The notes: generated from the letters alone by a model not told the origin. DNA of 64,000 bases from Mesorhizobium ventifaucium (GCF_935822925.1 NZ_CAKXZS010000004.1:112137-176136); one strand, 5' to 3'; shown: positions 25,632 to 34,962, numbered from the stretch's first letter. Program-made: numbers and translations.

Positions 25632-26555
25632 TTAGGCGACTCGCGAAAGGGCTTGCTGATCCAGATCGCACCTTGCCAGTCCGAAACGCCAGCGATGGTT
25701 CGTTGCCTCACGTCTGCTCTGGTAGAACAAGGTCAGTTTCCCGCCCTCGATCATCACCGTCGAATGGCCGTTCTCCCCAGGCTCACCAGGATCGAGCACG
25801 GGGCCGACCGAGACATAGGGCCCCTGGACGGCGTCGGCGATGGCGAAGAATACGCGCTGACGACTTCCGCGCGGGCCGTCAGGAAGGAAGCAGGTGGCGT
25901 TGAGAAGCACGCGACCGTCGGGCAATTCGACCAGTTGGGCGCCCTCGATCCCCCACTCGTAGTCCGGATGCTCGCGCGCATTGTGATGGGGAACATCGAG
26001 ATGATCCAATATCTTGCCGAGACGTTTCCACGGCCCAAACCAGGAATCGGATTGGCTGCGCGCCAGATAGACGTCAGGCTGCGGCACCCTGGTGAATTTA
26101 GGCATGCCTGAATAGACGATGTAGCGCTTGCCGCCGATGATCGCCGGATGGGGATCATAGATACCATCCTCATCGGTTTCCGGCAGGGACAATATCGCCG
26201 GATTCAGCACCACCCAGTTGAAACCATCATTGGAAACCGCATGTTCGCAACGTCCGCCCGACTTCATGAATTCGGTCTGGATAAACATATGGAAGACGCC
26301 GCATTCATGAATGACGCCGGGCGCCGCTATGCCCGATCCGGTTACCGCTAAGTCGAGCGCCTCATGCTCAGTCCACGGCCCATAAAGGTCCGGAGCCGTG
26401 GCATGTAGTATTTTCCAGCTCTCGGTCGTGACGGTGCCGCTCGAGCCGAAGACGTGCCAAAGCGTGCCGTCGAACACCGGACAAGGATCCTTCAGATCAT
26501 CCACGGCCTGCGGGTGAAACAACGGAAAGACATTGGTTTCGAAGTTGAATTTCAT
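25632..26555 (-). CDS. Five-bladed beta-propeller glycosidase-like protein (GH43/GH130-like)
   Basis: 307 residues with repeated propeller-blade motifs. DPCPVFDGTLWHVFGSSG carries an acidic residue at blade 1, DPHPAIIGGKRYIVYSG lies in the middle and IEGAQLVELPDGRVLLNA toward the end. The pattern is that of GH43/GH68/GH130 five-bladed propellers that cleave or phosphorolyse glycans. No signal peptide is visible, so it is probably cytoplasmic. GAGAGAGCC lies just upstream of the ATG. It is divergent from the glycosyltransferase-glf operon. Substrate unknown. Confidence 0.7.
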   Translation of the reverse strand: MKFNFETNVFPLFHPQAVDDLKDPCPVFDGTLWHVFGSSGTVTTESWKILHATAPDLYGPWTEHEALDLAVTGSGIAAPGVIHECGVFHMFIQTEFMKSGGRCEHAVSNDGFNWVVLNPAILSLPETDEDGIYDPHPAIIGGKRYIVYSGMPKFTRVPQPDVYLARSQSDSWFGPWKRLGKILDHLDVPHHNAREHPDYEWGIEGAQLVELPDGRVLLNATCFLPDGPRGSRQRVFFAIADAVQGPYVSVGPVLDPGEPGENGHSTVMIEGGKLTLFYQSRREATNHRWRFGLARCDLDQQALSRVA

Positions 26556-26647
26556 TTATTGGCTCTCTCACGGCGTGTTTAGTCGGCGGTCGCGGGCCCG
26601 TGCGCCACTCGGCCGAATCGATTCACAGACCGTTAACTTATAGCTCC

Positions 26648-26670
26648 CTCGATTAACGCTTGTTGAACGA
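26648..26670. promoter_or_regulatory. Imperfect operator copy 1 (CTCGATTAAC...)
   Basis: CTCGATTAAC, then GCT, then TGTTGAACGA. It shares the first 10 nt and the right-arm TGTT with the perfect palindrome at 26907-26930. It lies about 90 nt upstream of the GH43-like gene start, so the two copies may bracket the divergent promoters. Confidence 0.4.
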
Positions 26671-26847
26671 TCAAACGTTCTCAACCGTTCTGTGGCAATG
26701 CGCCAAATCTGTTGAGATCACGCGCGGCCGACGCGCCCGCGTGGACAGGATGCGTTTGGGCATCTTCGGCTGGCAGCGCCGTTTATCGGTGGATCAATCG
26801 CACAAGTGCGGCGCCACTGCTCGGACACGCACGCAGTTCAACCCTGT

Positions 26848-26872
26848 GGAACAACTTACTTAAATGAAAGTT
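26848..26872 (+). promoter_or_regulatory. EcfG-like promoter (GGAAC-N16-AGTT) upstream of the glycosyltransferase
   Basis: GGAAC 26848-26852, 16-nt spacer, AGTT 26869-26872, 92 nt before the ATG at 26965. The perfect palindrome at 26911-26926 lies between this promoter and the gene, in a position suited to a repressor. Confidence 0.5.
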
Positions 26873-26906
26873 AGATGTATGCCTTCGGGTCTTAGGTCGA
26901 ACGAAC

Positions 26907-26930
26907 CTCGATTAACATATGTTAATTCGA
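26907..26930. promoter_or_regulatory. Perfect 16-nt palindrome with near-symmetric flanks (operator copy 2)
   Basis: The core ATTAACATATGTTAAT (26911-26926) is a perfect palindrome. Flanks CTCG and TCGAG extend the symmetry with a one-base offset. It lies 34 nt upstream of the glycosyltransferase ATG. AT-rich and unlike the surrounding sequence, it is a strong candidate binding site for an unidentified dimeric regulator. Confidence 0.6.
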
Positions 26931-26964
26931 GAGGCTATCAAACTATAACCAAGGGATAACCTAT

Positions 26965-28137
26965 ATGGAAATGGCGGGCGGTAAGCAAATATCACCTAAC
27001 ACTCCCGAAAAATTGTCAATACTACTTTGCTTTTCTCACTTAAGATGGAATTTCGTACACCAACGCCCACAACACATTCTGACGCTCGCTTCAAAACAGC
27101 AACAGCTAATTTACTTTGAGGAACCGGTCTTCGAGGAAAGACACTACCCCTTCATGCGGGTGAAAGATGAGTCGCCGATGATCCGAACCGTAACCCCGGT
27201 TCTTCCGGTCGGCATTTCCGCAACAAAGGCGGACGCCATCCAGCGTAGGTTCGTCGACCAGATCCTCACCTCAGTCCCGCATGACCGGCTGACTATATGG
27301 TACTACACGCCGATGGCGCTGCGTTTCAGCGATCACCTCCGCTGCGACGTGTGCGTCTACGACTGCATGGATGAACTCTCCGCCTTCAAGAACGCGCCGG
27401 CAGAGTTGACGCAGATGGAAAAGGCGCTGTTTCAGCGCGCCGATGTCGTCTTCACGGGCGGACAGAGCCTGTACGAGGCCAAACGATGCCTCCATAACTC
27501 GATCTTTCCCTTCCCAAGCAGCATCGACGTTGCGCATTTTCACAAGGCAAGAGACCCCGGCGATGACCCTGTAGACCAGGCCGACATACCTCACCCGAGA
27601 GTTGGCTTCTTCGGCGTGATCGACGAACGGCTCGACATTGAGATGATCGCGCAGGCGGCTGCGGCAATGCCCGACGTGCATTTCGTCATGCTCGGCCCGG
27701 TGGTCAAGATCGACCAGCTAAGCCTGCCGCGCGCAACTAACTTGCATTGGCTCGGTGCCAAGTCCTACGCCGACCTGCCTCGCTATCTCAGGCACTGGAG
27801 CGCCGGCTGGATGCCCTTCGCGCTCAATGAGGCGACACGCTATATCAGCCCTACCAAAACTCCTGAGTTCCTGGCGGCCGGACTGCCGGTGGTGTCCACG
27901 GCGATCGTGGATGTCGTGCGCACCTACGGCGCGGAAGGCCTGATCGATATCGTCGACGCCGACGATCTCGAACCCAAGCTTCGGTCTGTTCTGTCGCGTC
28001 CGCGCGACTTCCTGCTGAAGAAAGTCGACGCCTACCTCGCCAACATGTCGTGGGAACGGACGTGGGAGGCAATGGCTGCCCATATCCAGCGCGCCTATGC
28101 GATGAAGAGCATTGTGCCGTTGCGCAGGAGAGCCTGA
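26965..28137 (+). CDS. GT4-like glycosyltransferase
   Basis: A 390-residue GT-B glycosyltransferase. The N-terminal domain starts LLCFSHLRWNFVHQRPQHIL, a signature of this rhizobial family. The C-terminal nucleotide-sugar site is SPTKTPEFLAAGLPVVST (E-x7-type motif). No membrane segments. The first 60 nt use AT-richer codons than the rest. The gene is followed 2 nt later by glf, so the donor could be UDP-galactofuranose or another UDP sugar. Product and acceptor are not deducible. Confidence 0.85.
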   Translation: MEMAGGKQISPNTPEKLSILLCFSHLRWNFVHQRPQHILTLASKQQQLIYFEEPVFEERHYPFMRVKDESPMIRTVTPVLPVGISATKADAIQRRFVDQILTSVPHDRLTIWYYTPMALRFSDHLRCDVCVYDCMDELSAFKNAPAELTQMEKALFQRADVVFTGGQSLYEAKRCLHNSIFPFPSSIDVAHFHKARDPGDDPVDQADIPHPRVGFFGVIDERLDIEMIAQAAAAMPDVHFVMLGPVVKIDQLSLPRATNLHWLGAKSYADLPRYLRHWSAGWMPFALNEATRYISPTKTPEFLAAGLPVVSTAIVDVVRTYGAEGLIDIVDADDLEPKLRSVLSRPRDFLLKKVDAYLANMSWERTWEAMAAHIQRAYAMKSIVPLRRRA

Positions 28138-28139
28138 CC

Positions 28140-29309
28140 ATGTTCGATTGGCTCATTGTCGGTGCCGGCTTCGCCGGTAGCGTGCTTGCCGAACGCATCG
28201 CATCGCAACGGCATGAAAGCGTTCTGCTCATCGACCGGCGAAATCACGTCGGCGGCAACGCTTATGACTGCTATGATGAGGCGGGAATTCTGATCCACCG
28301 CTATGGGCCGCATATATTCCACACCAACGCCCAATCGATAATTGACTATCTCTCGCAGTTCACCGAATGGAGGCCTTACGAACATCGCGTACTGGCTTCG
28401 GTCGACGGAAAACTGCTGCCGATACCGATCAACCTTGATACCATCAACCGCCTGTACGGCTTTGAATTCACATCCGAGCAGTTGGAGGAGTTCTTCGTCT
28501 CCCGGCGAGAAACGGTCGAAGAAGTTCGCACCGCCGAAGACGTGGTTGTGAGCACCGTCGGCAGGGAACTCTACGAAAAGTTCTTTCGCGGCTATACAAG
28601 GAAGCAGTGGGGTGTCGATCCGGCCCAGTTGAGCAAGTCCGTGACGGCGCGGGTCCCTACCCGAACCAACCGCGATGACCGCTACTTTGGCGACATCTTC
28701 CAGAATATGCCGGCTGGCGGGTATACACGCATGTTCCAGCGCATGCTGGACAACCCAAAGATCAAAATCATGCTGCAAACCGATTATCGCGAAATTCGCG
28801 ACACGATCCCCTATCAGCGCATGATCTACACCGGGCCGATTGATGAATATTTCGATTGGAGCCTTGGTCGTCTGCCTTATCGGTCACTGCGGTTCGAGCA
28901 CGTGACGCTCGATTGCGAGCAGTTTCAACCGGTCGCGGTAGTCAACTATCCGCAGACGGAGAACTATACCCGCATCACCGAGTACAAGCATCTGACCGGC
29001 CAGCAGAGCCCGAAAACCAGCCTGACCTACGAATATCCAACCGATATCGGAGATCCCTATTACCCGGTGCCGCGGGCGGAAAACGAGGCGCTGTACAAAC
29101 GTTATGAAGCACTGGCTGCGGCGTGCCCCGACGTCTGGTTCGTCGGGCGCCTGGCCACATACCGCTATTACAACATGGATCAGGTCGTCGGTCAGGCCTT
29201 GGCGACGTTCGCGCGTATTCAACAAAGCCTGCCGGCAAACGGCATCGCGCAGATGTCAACGCAGCGAGCGATGCTCGATTCGTCGGGCATGGCTCTCGGC
29301 GACCATTGA
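28140..29309 (+). CDS. glf: UDP-galactopyranose mutase
   Basis: A 389-residue flavoenzyme interconverting UDP-galactopyranose and UDP-galactofuranose. An FAD-binding dinucleotide motif at the start (IVGAGFAGSVLAERIA) is followed by IDRRNHVGGNAYD and YGPHIFHT. GYTRKQWG, VPTRTNRDDRYF and the substrate-site stretch MPAGGYTRMF are all classical Glf features. An AGGAGAG site precedes the ATG. It is co-transcribed with the glycosyltransferase upstream. Galactofuranose-containing surface glycan is the likely end product. Confidence 0.96.
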   Translation: MFDWLIVGAGFAGSVLAERIASQRHESVLLIDRRNHVGGNAYDCYDEAGILIHRYGPHIFHTNAQSIIDYLSQFTEWRPYEHRVLASVDGKLLPIPINLDTINRLYGFEFTSEQLEEFFVSRRETVEEVRTAEDVVVSTVGRELYEKFFRGYTRKQWGVDPAQLSKSVTARVPTRTNRDDRYFGDIFQNMPAGGYTRMFQRMLDNPKIKIMLQTDYREIRDTIPYQRMIYTGPIDEYFDWSLGRLPYRSLRFEHVTLDCEQFQPVAVVNYPQTENYTRITEYKHLTGQQSPKTSLTYEYPTDIGDPYYPVPRAENEALYKRYEALAAACPDVWFVGRLATYRYYNMDQVVGQALATFARIQQSLPANGIAQMSTQRAMLDSSGMALGDH

Positions 29310-29389
29310 ACTCTAATAGCGGCATCAAGGCGTGCCTTGCCGTGATCCGCCGCGCAAAGCCGTGAAGGGTCGCGCGCTTTTTTCGACGG

Positions 29390-30538
29390 CTACGAAACAC
29401 CAGCCGCGAACAATGTGCGCTGGCGCTCCAATTCATCTGCAACCGGCTGGCGAAGACTGCGCGAACCGTCGGCATGAATCGTCGAGAACAAGCCGACTTC
29501 CGCGTGGCGCGAATTGTCCCAGCCGGGATACGCCGTCACCGGGTACAGGCATATGCCCTGAATCGGCGCACCAAGGCTCATCGCGTCACGGACCTCATCG
29601 CAAACATAATGGAGCCATGCCGGCCGGCCTGATCCTTCAGCGCCCGTCTCGGCGATAAAAATTGGCTTCCTGTAGCGCTCAGCGAGCTCGACCAACATTT
29701 CCGAGAGTGCCCGGTATTCGTGATGGCCCATCGGTATCGTTGGCCCCTGAAAGTACCATTGATTGTGCGGATAAAAGTTAAGGCCGATGACGTCGACACA
29801 GTCCTCGCTGCCGCCCAGTTCGGGCTCGGCAAGGCCCGTCAGCATGTCATAGGCTTCAAACTGGCCCTGACGAACATTTTCCGCGCGCCGCTGCTCGGCG
29901 CGAGTGCGGTCTCGAGGAGCGACATGGATTAGCGGTTCAGCCCAGATGAACCTGCAATCAGGTTCGGCATCCCTCATCGCTTTGACGCCGGCAACCGCTG
30001 CCCTCACAAGCTGCCGCTTGAACCATCCCCGCTTCTTCGGCCCCACGCGCGGGAAATAGCCGACCTCTATCGCCCATGCGAAGAACGAGATTTCGTTGAT
30101 GGGACATACCAGAGGAGCTGTCCCTGCAACGGAGCGGTGAACCCGGACAGCCTCAGCGGCGAATCGCACATAGGCCTCGGTGAAGCCTGAGCCACCCTGG
30201 TCGACATGATCCGGCGAGCCGTAGTGAAAGATATCCCAGATGACCTGCACACCGGCGGCCTGAGCTGCTTCGATCATCGATATCCAACCCGACCAATCGA
30301 AAACTCCTGGCGCTGTTTCAATCAGGTGCCAGCGCAAGCCGTCGCGAATGGTGCGAAGCCCAAGGGCAGCACAACTGCGATAGTCGCCGAGGGCGTGCGT
30401 GTCGTGTGCGGTCGCGCGGATCAAATCGAGGCGCACTCCGTCGCCGCGCCGATGCGATGAACACTCGAACCCAGCCATGAAGAAGCTGGCAAACGCGGAC
30501 CGGTATTCGCCTGGCGGACGCGCCGGATCGTTGTTCAT
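29390..30538 (-). CDS. Clan GH-A glycoside hydrolase-like protein
   Basis: About 382 residues in a (beta/alpha)8 glycosidase pattern. LGLRTIRDGLRWHLIE and WDIFHYGSPD precede acid/base CPINEISFF (E149) and nucleophile FIAETGAEG (E297) from the chosen start. DVIGLNFYPHNQW resembles GH1/GH5 enzymes. No signal peptide. The start is set at MNNDPARPPG (30538); the frame stays open to 30652 but the extra residues look non-coding. It is convergent with glf and belongs to the glycan locus. Substrate not deducible. Confidence 0.75.
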   Translation of the reverse strand: MNNDPARPPGEYRSAFASFFMAGFECSSHRRGDGVRLDLIRATAHDTHALGDYRSCAALGLRTIRDGLRWHLIETAPGVFDWSGWISMIEAAQAAGVQVIWDIFHYGSPDHVDQGGSGFTEAYVRFAAEAVRVHRSVAGTAPLVCPINEISFFAWAIEVGYFPRVGPKKRGWFKRQLVRAAVAGVKAMRDAEPDCRFIWAEPLIHVAPRDRTRAEQRRAENVRQGQFEAYDMLTGLAEPELGGSEDCVDVIGLNFYPHNQWYFQGPTIPMGHHEYRALSEMLVELAERYRKPIFIAETGAEGSGRPAWLHYVCDEVRDAMSLGAPIQGICLYPVTAYPGWDNSRHAEVGLFSTIHADGSRSLRQPVADELERQRTLFAAGVS

Positions 30539-31250
30539 ATGTGCGACCCGTCGGCCAAGGCTCGCGCCAGCGCTCCCGCTAGGCAATAGTCCATTGGCAG
30601 GCGATCGGCCATTACCAGTTTCGACGGCCTCACGTCGTCCCCTGAGCGACAAATGCGGTGCAAGCGTCGAATGTTGACTATGCGAGTGTGAGTGGAGCCG
30701 AATCCAGGTGTTGTCGGTGAGAAGACATCGACCTCAGGATGACAGACTGGCGCTCTCAAGCCGAGCCTCGTCAATCCTCGTCGAGCTGGATGTTTGGATC
30801 CGAGGAAGGAGAAGATCGCACGCACCACAACTATAAAGCCGATGAGATGAAACGACACGCGCAATCCCCCACATTGCTTACCGAACTTGCCTGCGACCGT
30901 GAGGTTCCTTTCGGCTGAAATTTTCTGGTCGGGCGGGCGACCCGCCAACTTGGCATTTCTGCTCTTGTCGACGAAGCGACGCACGACAATTTCCGCATCC
31001 CTCGTCATGTCCGCAGCGAGGGTTCTCACACAACTATCTGAACCGGGCGTGCGTTCTGCGGCCTGCAACTTCCCTGGTGATCAGCCAACATCACCAGCGC
31101 CGCACTTGAGGGCAGGGCGCCGCAGCGCCGAGACAGGGCATCGTTGGTACCGCCGAATGGGACGAAAGGATCCATTGGACTGCCAAGCCCGACGAAACAT
31201 TTTCCCACCGCGGCAGTTATACTGCTCCGCGGACGAAATTCGAGCATGCC
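30539..31250. other. Gene-poor region between divergent hydrolase genes
   Basis: About 710 nt. A minus-strand GGAAC-N16-AGTT motif at 30884-30908 has no clear gene within 100 nt. An open frame on the minus strand here (30535-31068) has one hydrophobic stretch but poor codon bias, and is not called. The promoters of both flanking glycosidase genes must lie here. No repeat, tRNA or terminator was recognised. Confidence 0.4.
30884..30908 (-). promoter_or_regulatory. Unassigned EcfG-like motif (GGAAC-N16-AGTT)
   Basis: On the minus strand GGAAC (30904-30908), 16-nt spacer, AGTT (30884-30887). It points leftward toward the GH-A gene but lies about 350 nt from its start. It may drive a small or unannotated transcript, or be chance. 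Confidence 0.25.
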
Positions 31251-32711
31251 TTGAACGATATCAGATTGGCGATACCGCTGGTCGGCGAAGTGGAAGACTC
31301 CGCGCCAAGATCGGCTGCGGGCCTGCCTTGGATCAAGGTAGCCGGTTCCTATTTCGTCACCGAGGACGGCGAGGCATGGACGCCGATCGGGCAGAATGAT
31401 GCGGTAAGCTGGCCCGAACTCAATGGCCTGTTCCGGCGCGCCGATATGGCCGGCGTGGAAGATCATCTCCGTTGGCTGAAGGAAAGCGGCGTCACCTGCC
31501 TCAGGCTGATGCTGGAATATGCCCAGGTTCGCCACCGCTACTTCGAGAAGCCGCAGGGCCGCTTCGTGCCGGCGATGGTGCAACTGTGGGACGACCTCTT
31601 CCGTCTTTGCGAAAAACAAGGCTTAAGAATCCTGCTCACCCCCTTTGATACGTTCTGGCAGTGGCTCCACTGGCGCCACCACCCCTACAACCGCCACAAC
31701 GGAGGCGTGCTGGACCACCCGTCGCGATTTCTGGTCTGCGCCGATACCCGCCGCGCGATCAAGGCAAGGCTGGAGTTCGCGGTTCGCAGATGGAGCGGCA
31801 GCGGAGCCCTCTTCGCATGGGACCTCTGGAACGAAATCCATCCCGAGCAGGCTCAGGGCAGCGCGGATGGCTTCGGCGCCTTCATCCATGATCTCAGCGA
31901 TTTTGTGCGTCGCCTGGAAACGTCACTTTACGGCCGCTCGCACCCGCAGACGGTTTCGCTGTTTGGACCTGAGCTTCGCTGGCGGCCCCACATGCCGCTG
32001 CCCGCGCCGATCTTCCGCCACCCCGACCTCGATTTCGCCTCCCTCCATCTCTATGAGGAGGGCACAATTGACGACCCCAGTGACACGGTGGCGCCGGCGC
32101 TCGGCATGGCGCGAATCGTCGGAGAGGCGCTTGGTGAAATTCTTGACGGCCGCCCTTTTCTCGATTCCGAGCACGGCCCGATCCACTCGTTCAAGGACAA
32201 GAAGATCACACTCCCCGAACCTTTCGACGATGAATACTTCCGCCATTTGCAATGGGCTCACCTGGCGGCGGGGGGTGCCGGTGGCGGCATGCGGTGGCCG
32301 AACCGCACCCCGCACGTGCTCACCCCCGGAATGCGGCGGGCGCAGCGTTCGCTGGCCGACTTCCTGCCTCTGATAGATTGGGTTTCGTTCCGGCGTGTCC
32401 ATCTCGGCGACAAGATGCGGGTTTCCGGTCCCGACATCGCGCCGGTCGCCTGCGGCGACGATTCCCAGGCAGTGGTCTGGCTGGTTCGCAGCGACACGAT
32501 CGGACGAAACGGTATGCTGCGTGCTGGCACTGCGCCCATTCCTGCCGTCTTGAAACTGCCCGGGTTGGCTCGCGGCACCTATCGCGTCATCGCCTGGGAC
32601 ACCGCGGCCGGCAAGCAAACGGCGGAATGGCAAGCGAATTCGGACGGTTGGCTGAAGCTTGATGTGCCGCCGTTCTCCGCAGATGTCGCGCTTGCCGTCC
32701 GCCGGATCTAG
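31251..32711 (+). CDS. GH5/mannanase-like glycoside hydrolase
   Basis: A 486-residue (beta/alpha)8 enzyme. An N-terminal barrel (GVTCLRLMLEYAQ) carries acid/base ALFAWDLWNEIHP (E195) and predicted nucleophile FLDSEHGP (E307). A C-terminal beta domain ends in VALAVRRI. It resembles GH5-type mannan or glucan hydrolases. No clear signal peptide. The only plausible early start is a TTG at 31251 with a poor ribosome site; the next in-frame Met is far inside. It completes the glycan-processing group at 25.6-32.7 kb. Substrate unknown. Confidence 0.75.
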   Translation: MNDIRLAIPLVGEVEDSAPRSAAGLPWIKVAGSYFVTEDGEAWTPIGQNDAVSWPELNGLFRRADMAGVEDHLRWLKESGVTCLRLMLEYAQVRHRYFEKPQGRFVPAMVQLWDDLFRLCEKQGLRILLTPFDTFWQWLHWRHHPYNRHNGGVLDHPSRFLVCADTRRAIKARLEFAVRRWSGSGALFAWDLWNEIHPEQAQGSADGFGAFIHDLSDFVRRLETSLYGRSHPQTVSLFGPELRWRPHMPLPAPIFRHPDLDFASLHLYEEGTIDDPSDTVAPALGMARIVGEALGEILDGRPFLDSEHGPIHSFKDKKITLPEPFDDEYFRHLQWAHLAAGGAGGGMRWPNRTPHVLTPGMRRAQRSLADFLPLIDWVSFRRVHLGDKMRVSGPDIAPVACGDDSQAVVWLVRSDTIGRNGMLRAGTAPIPAVLKLPGLARGTYRVIAWDTAAGKQTAEWQANSDGWLKLDVPPFSADVALAVRRI

Positions 32712-32895
32712 AGGAGGCAACGTCGCGCCGATGCCGATTTCAGTGATCTACCAAGGCCTGGAGTCTCGTGCCGGCGATGCAGCCTGTCGCGAGGCGGCAT
32801 GTTGCGAGACGCCGGAGTCCTTTAGGCGGTGAGCTCGCGCTTGATTGTTGCGCCTGCTGCCTTAGCGACGCGTATCCGACACGCAGGTAGGGCAG

Positions 32896-32920
32896 GGAAC
32901 ACATGGCCTGGCCCGAAGTT
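32896..32920 (+). promoter_or_regulatory. EcfG-like promoter (GGAAC-N16-AGTT)
   Basis: GGAAC 32896-32900, 16-nt spacer, AGTT 32917-32920, 25 nt upstream of the DUF2243 ATG at 32945. Confidence 0.55.
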
Positions 32921-32944
32921 AGGGGGTGGCAAAGGAGAAGAGGG

Positions 32945-33448
32945 ATGGCGACCACGGCTTCGCAGCATCGCCGTTTTCCGACGTCCGCAGGTATTCTTCT
33001 GGGGCTTGGCTTGGGCGGATTCTTCGATGGAATCGTGCTGCATCAGTTGCTCCAGTGGCATCATATGGGGACCAGCGCCGGCTATCCCGCCGACAGTGTT
33101 GAGAACCTTCGGTTCAACACGCTTCTCGATGGCCTGTTCCACGCCGGCACATATATCTTCGTCGTGCTTGGTTTGGTCGTGCTCTGGCGCACCGCTCACA
33201 AATCTCATCTCTGGTGGTCGGGAAAGATGTTGCTTGGGACGATGCTCATGGGCTTCGGGATTTTCAACCTGGTCGAAGGGCTGATCAATCACCAGCTTCT
33301 CGGCATCCACCATGTCAACGAAACCGTCCCGCAGGACCAGTGGATCTATTGGGACATCGGGTTCCTGATTTGGGGTGCACTGATGCTGATTGGCGGCTTG
33401 GCGCTCGCAAGGCGGGGCCAACGGCAGTCGCCAGGCGAGCCTCGCTAG
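32945..33448 (+). CDS. DUF2243 membrane protein
   Basis: A 167-residue four-helix membrane protein. GILLGLGLGGFFDGIVLHQLLQWHHM and LVEGLINHQLLGIHHV contain the conserved His residues of DUF2243. GAGAAGAGGG lies directly upstream of ATG 32945. The first gene of a probable stress operon with the cytochrome downstream (104-nt gap). The His-rich membrane segments hint at metal or haem binding, but the molecular role of this family is unknown. Confidence 0.85.
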   Translation: MATTASQHRRFPTSAGILLGLGLGGFFDGIVLHQLLQWHHMGTSAGYPADSVENLRFNTLLDGLFHAGTYIFVVLGLVVLWRTAHKSHLWWSGKMLLGTMLMGFGIFNLVEGLINHQLLGIHHVNETVPQDQWIYWDIGFLIWGALMLIGGLALARRGQRQSPGEPR

Positions 33449-33552
33449 TTTGGGCGTCCGGCACTGTCAGCATACACCGAACCGGTCGATCCCAGTTGCG
33501 CCGCTCGCGGCGGGAACAAATCACGCGCAGCGCGGTTCGGAGCATTCCAGCC

Positions 33553-34962
33553 ATGGAGGGAAAAAAGCGCAGAGTGTTGAATGCAGGCATTCCATGCGCT
33601 CTTGTCGTTGTTGCCGCCAGCCTCAGCGCACTGTCGGATCCACTGCCGCCCGATATAACCTACCGACCACTGCCCGCCCGTCCGTTCTCTGCCGTCAGGG
33701 CCGACGACGAAGCGCAGAAGCCGCGCGTCATGGCGCGCCAGAGGGCTTTGCTGGAGGAGCGATACGACCTGTCGGATCGCCCCATGCCACGCACAATGAT
33801 GTCGGGCGGGACAAAACCTGTCCAGGACGGCGTCCGGGTCAAGCTGGCGAAGGACCAGACCTGGCAGGGCCTGGCGGAGATGAGCCCTGGCGAGATACGT
33901 GACCGCAACCTGCTGCCCAATGGCCTTCTGCCGCTGCCCCATGTCAAACAGGCGACCGGAGGACAGGTTTTTCCGGAAGAAGAAGTTCGTGAGATCGGCC
34001 GGCAGGAGGGGCGCGATCTGAGACGTTTCGACGTCGACTTCGATCTTCCCAATCACCTTACGCCAGAGTTCCCGTCACCGATATTCTTGACTACCCATCC
34101 GGAACTGGGCGACGTTTCCCGCGGCGAGTTGCTGACGATCCGCAACTACTATGAAATCATGAACGGCATCATCACGCCGGTTCAGATGGAAGGGCTACGG
34201 CTTCTCCTGACGCCATTCCCGCAGGAGGAATTCAATCAGACCGAGGACCGCAAGGTGGCGGCGCAGAGCCTGGGGGTAACCTGCCTCGATTGCCATGCCA
34301 ACTTCAACACCAACGCTGCCTTTCATCTGACGCCCGATGTCAGGCCGCAGGCCGCGCGCTTCCGTCTCGACACGACCAGCCTGCGCGGTCTGTTCAACCA
34401 GCAGATCCATGGGTCGAAACGGTCGCTGCGCTCGGTCGAGGATTTTACCGAATTCGAGCAGCGCACCGCATACTTCAACGGCGATCATGTCAGCGCTACC
34501 AGGAAGGGCGTCAACCTGCCCGATCGCACAAACCAGGTGGCGATGATGGCGCAGATGCAGAACATCATCGATTTTCCGCCGGCGCCGAAGCTCGACCCGT
34601 TCGGACAGCTCGATCCCGCCTTGGCCAGCGAGCAGGAACTGGCAGGCGAGCGCGTGTTCATGGGCAAGGGCCGCTGCGCGCAATGCCATGTCCCGCAAGC
34701 GTCGTTCATGGACAACAACATGCACGATCTGAAGCTGGAGCGCTTCTATAAGCCGGGGCAGACCTTCAACGACATGGTGGAATTGCCGGACGGGCCGATC
34801 AAGACGTTTACGCTGCGCGGCATAAAGGACACGCCGCCCTACCTGCATGACGGCCGTCTGATGACGCTCGCCGATACGGTGGAGTTTTTCAACCTGGTGC
34901 TCGGCACCAAGCTCACCCAAGACGAAAAGAATGACCTCGTTGCCTATATGCTCGCGCTTTGA
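33553..34962 (+). CDS. Exported di-haem cytochrome c protein
   Basis: 469 residues. The Lys/Arg-rich N-terminus and hydrophobic stretch ALVVVAASLSALS form a signal peptide. Two c-type haem sites are CLDCH (about 244-248) and CAQCH (about 375-379). The region TFTLRGIKDTPPYLHDGRLMTLADTVEFFN matches the di-haem peroxidase-like family. It is periplasmic and probably an electron carrier or peroxidase-like enzyme. ATG 33553 was chosen because the signal peptide begins there; the frame is open upstream into DUF2243. The substrate is not identifiable. Confidence 0.85.
   Translation: MEGKKRRVLNAGIPCALVVVAASLSALSDPLPPDITYRPLPARPFSAVRADDEAQKPRVMARQRALLEERYDLSDRPMPRTMMSGGTKPVQDGVRVKLAKDQTWQGLAEMSPGEIRDRNLLPNGLLPLPHVKQATGGQVFPEEEVREIGRQEGRDLRRFDVDFDLPNHLTPEFPSPIFLTTHPELGDVSRGELLTIRNYYEIMNGIITPVQMEGLRLLLTPFPQEEFNQTEDRKVAAQSLGVTCLDCHANFNTNAAFHLTPDVRPQAARFRLDTTSLRGLFNQQIHGSKRSLRSVEDFTEFEQRTAYFNGDHVSATRKGVNLPDRTNQVAMMAQMQNIIDFPPAPKLDPFGQLDPALASEQELAGERVFMGKGRCAQCHVPQASFMDNNMHDLKLERFYKPGQTFNDMVELPDGPIKTFTLRGIKDTPPYLHDGRLMTLADTVEFFNLVLGTKLTQDEKNDLVAYMLAL

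Larger units (their letters stand above)
26556..26964. promoter_or_regulatory. AT-richer divergent promoter region of the glycan locus
   Basis: 409 nt without a gene, clearly lower in GC than its surroundings. It contains two related dyads (26648-26670 and 26907-26930), a further inverted repeat (GAACG-N6-CGTTC, 26665-26680) and a GGAAC-N16-AGTT promoter (26848-26872) pointing toward the glycosyltransferase. This is unusually dense regulation for a housekeeping gene pair. Confidence 0.6.

Noticed and set aside
30535..31068. Possible membrane protein of up to 177 residues
   Set aside because: One hydrophobic stretch but poor codon bias and no ribosome site at the start; could contain a smaller real gene, not called.
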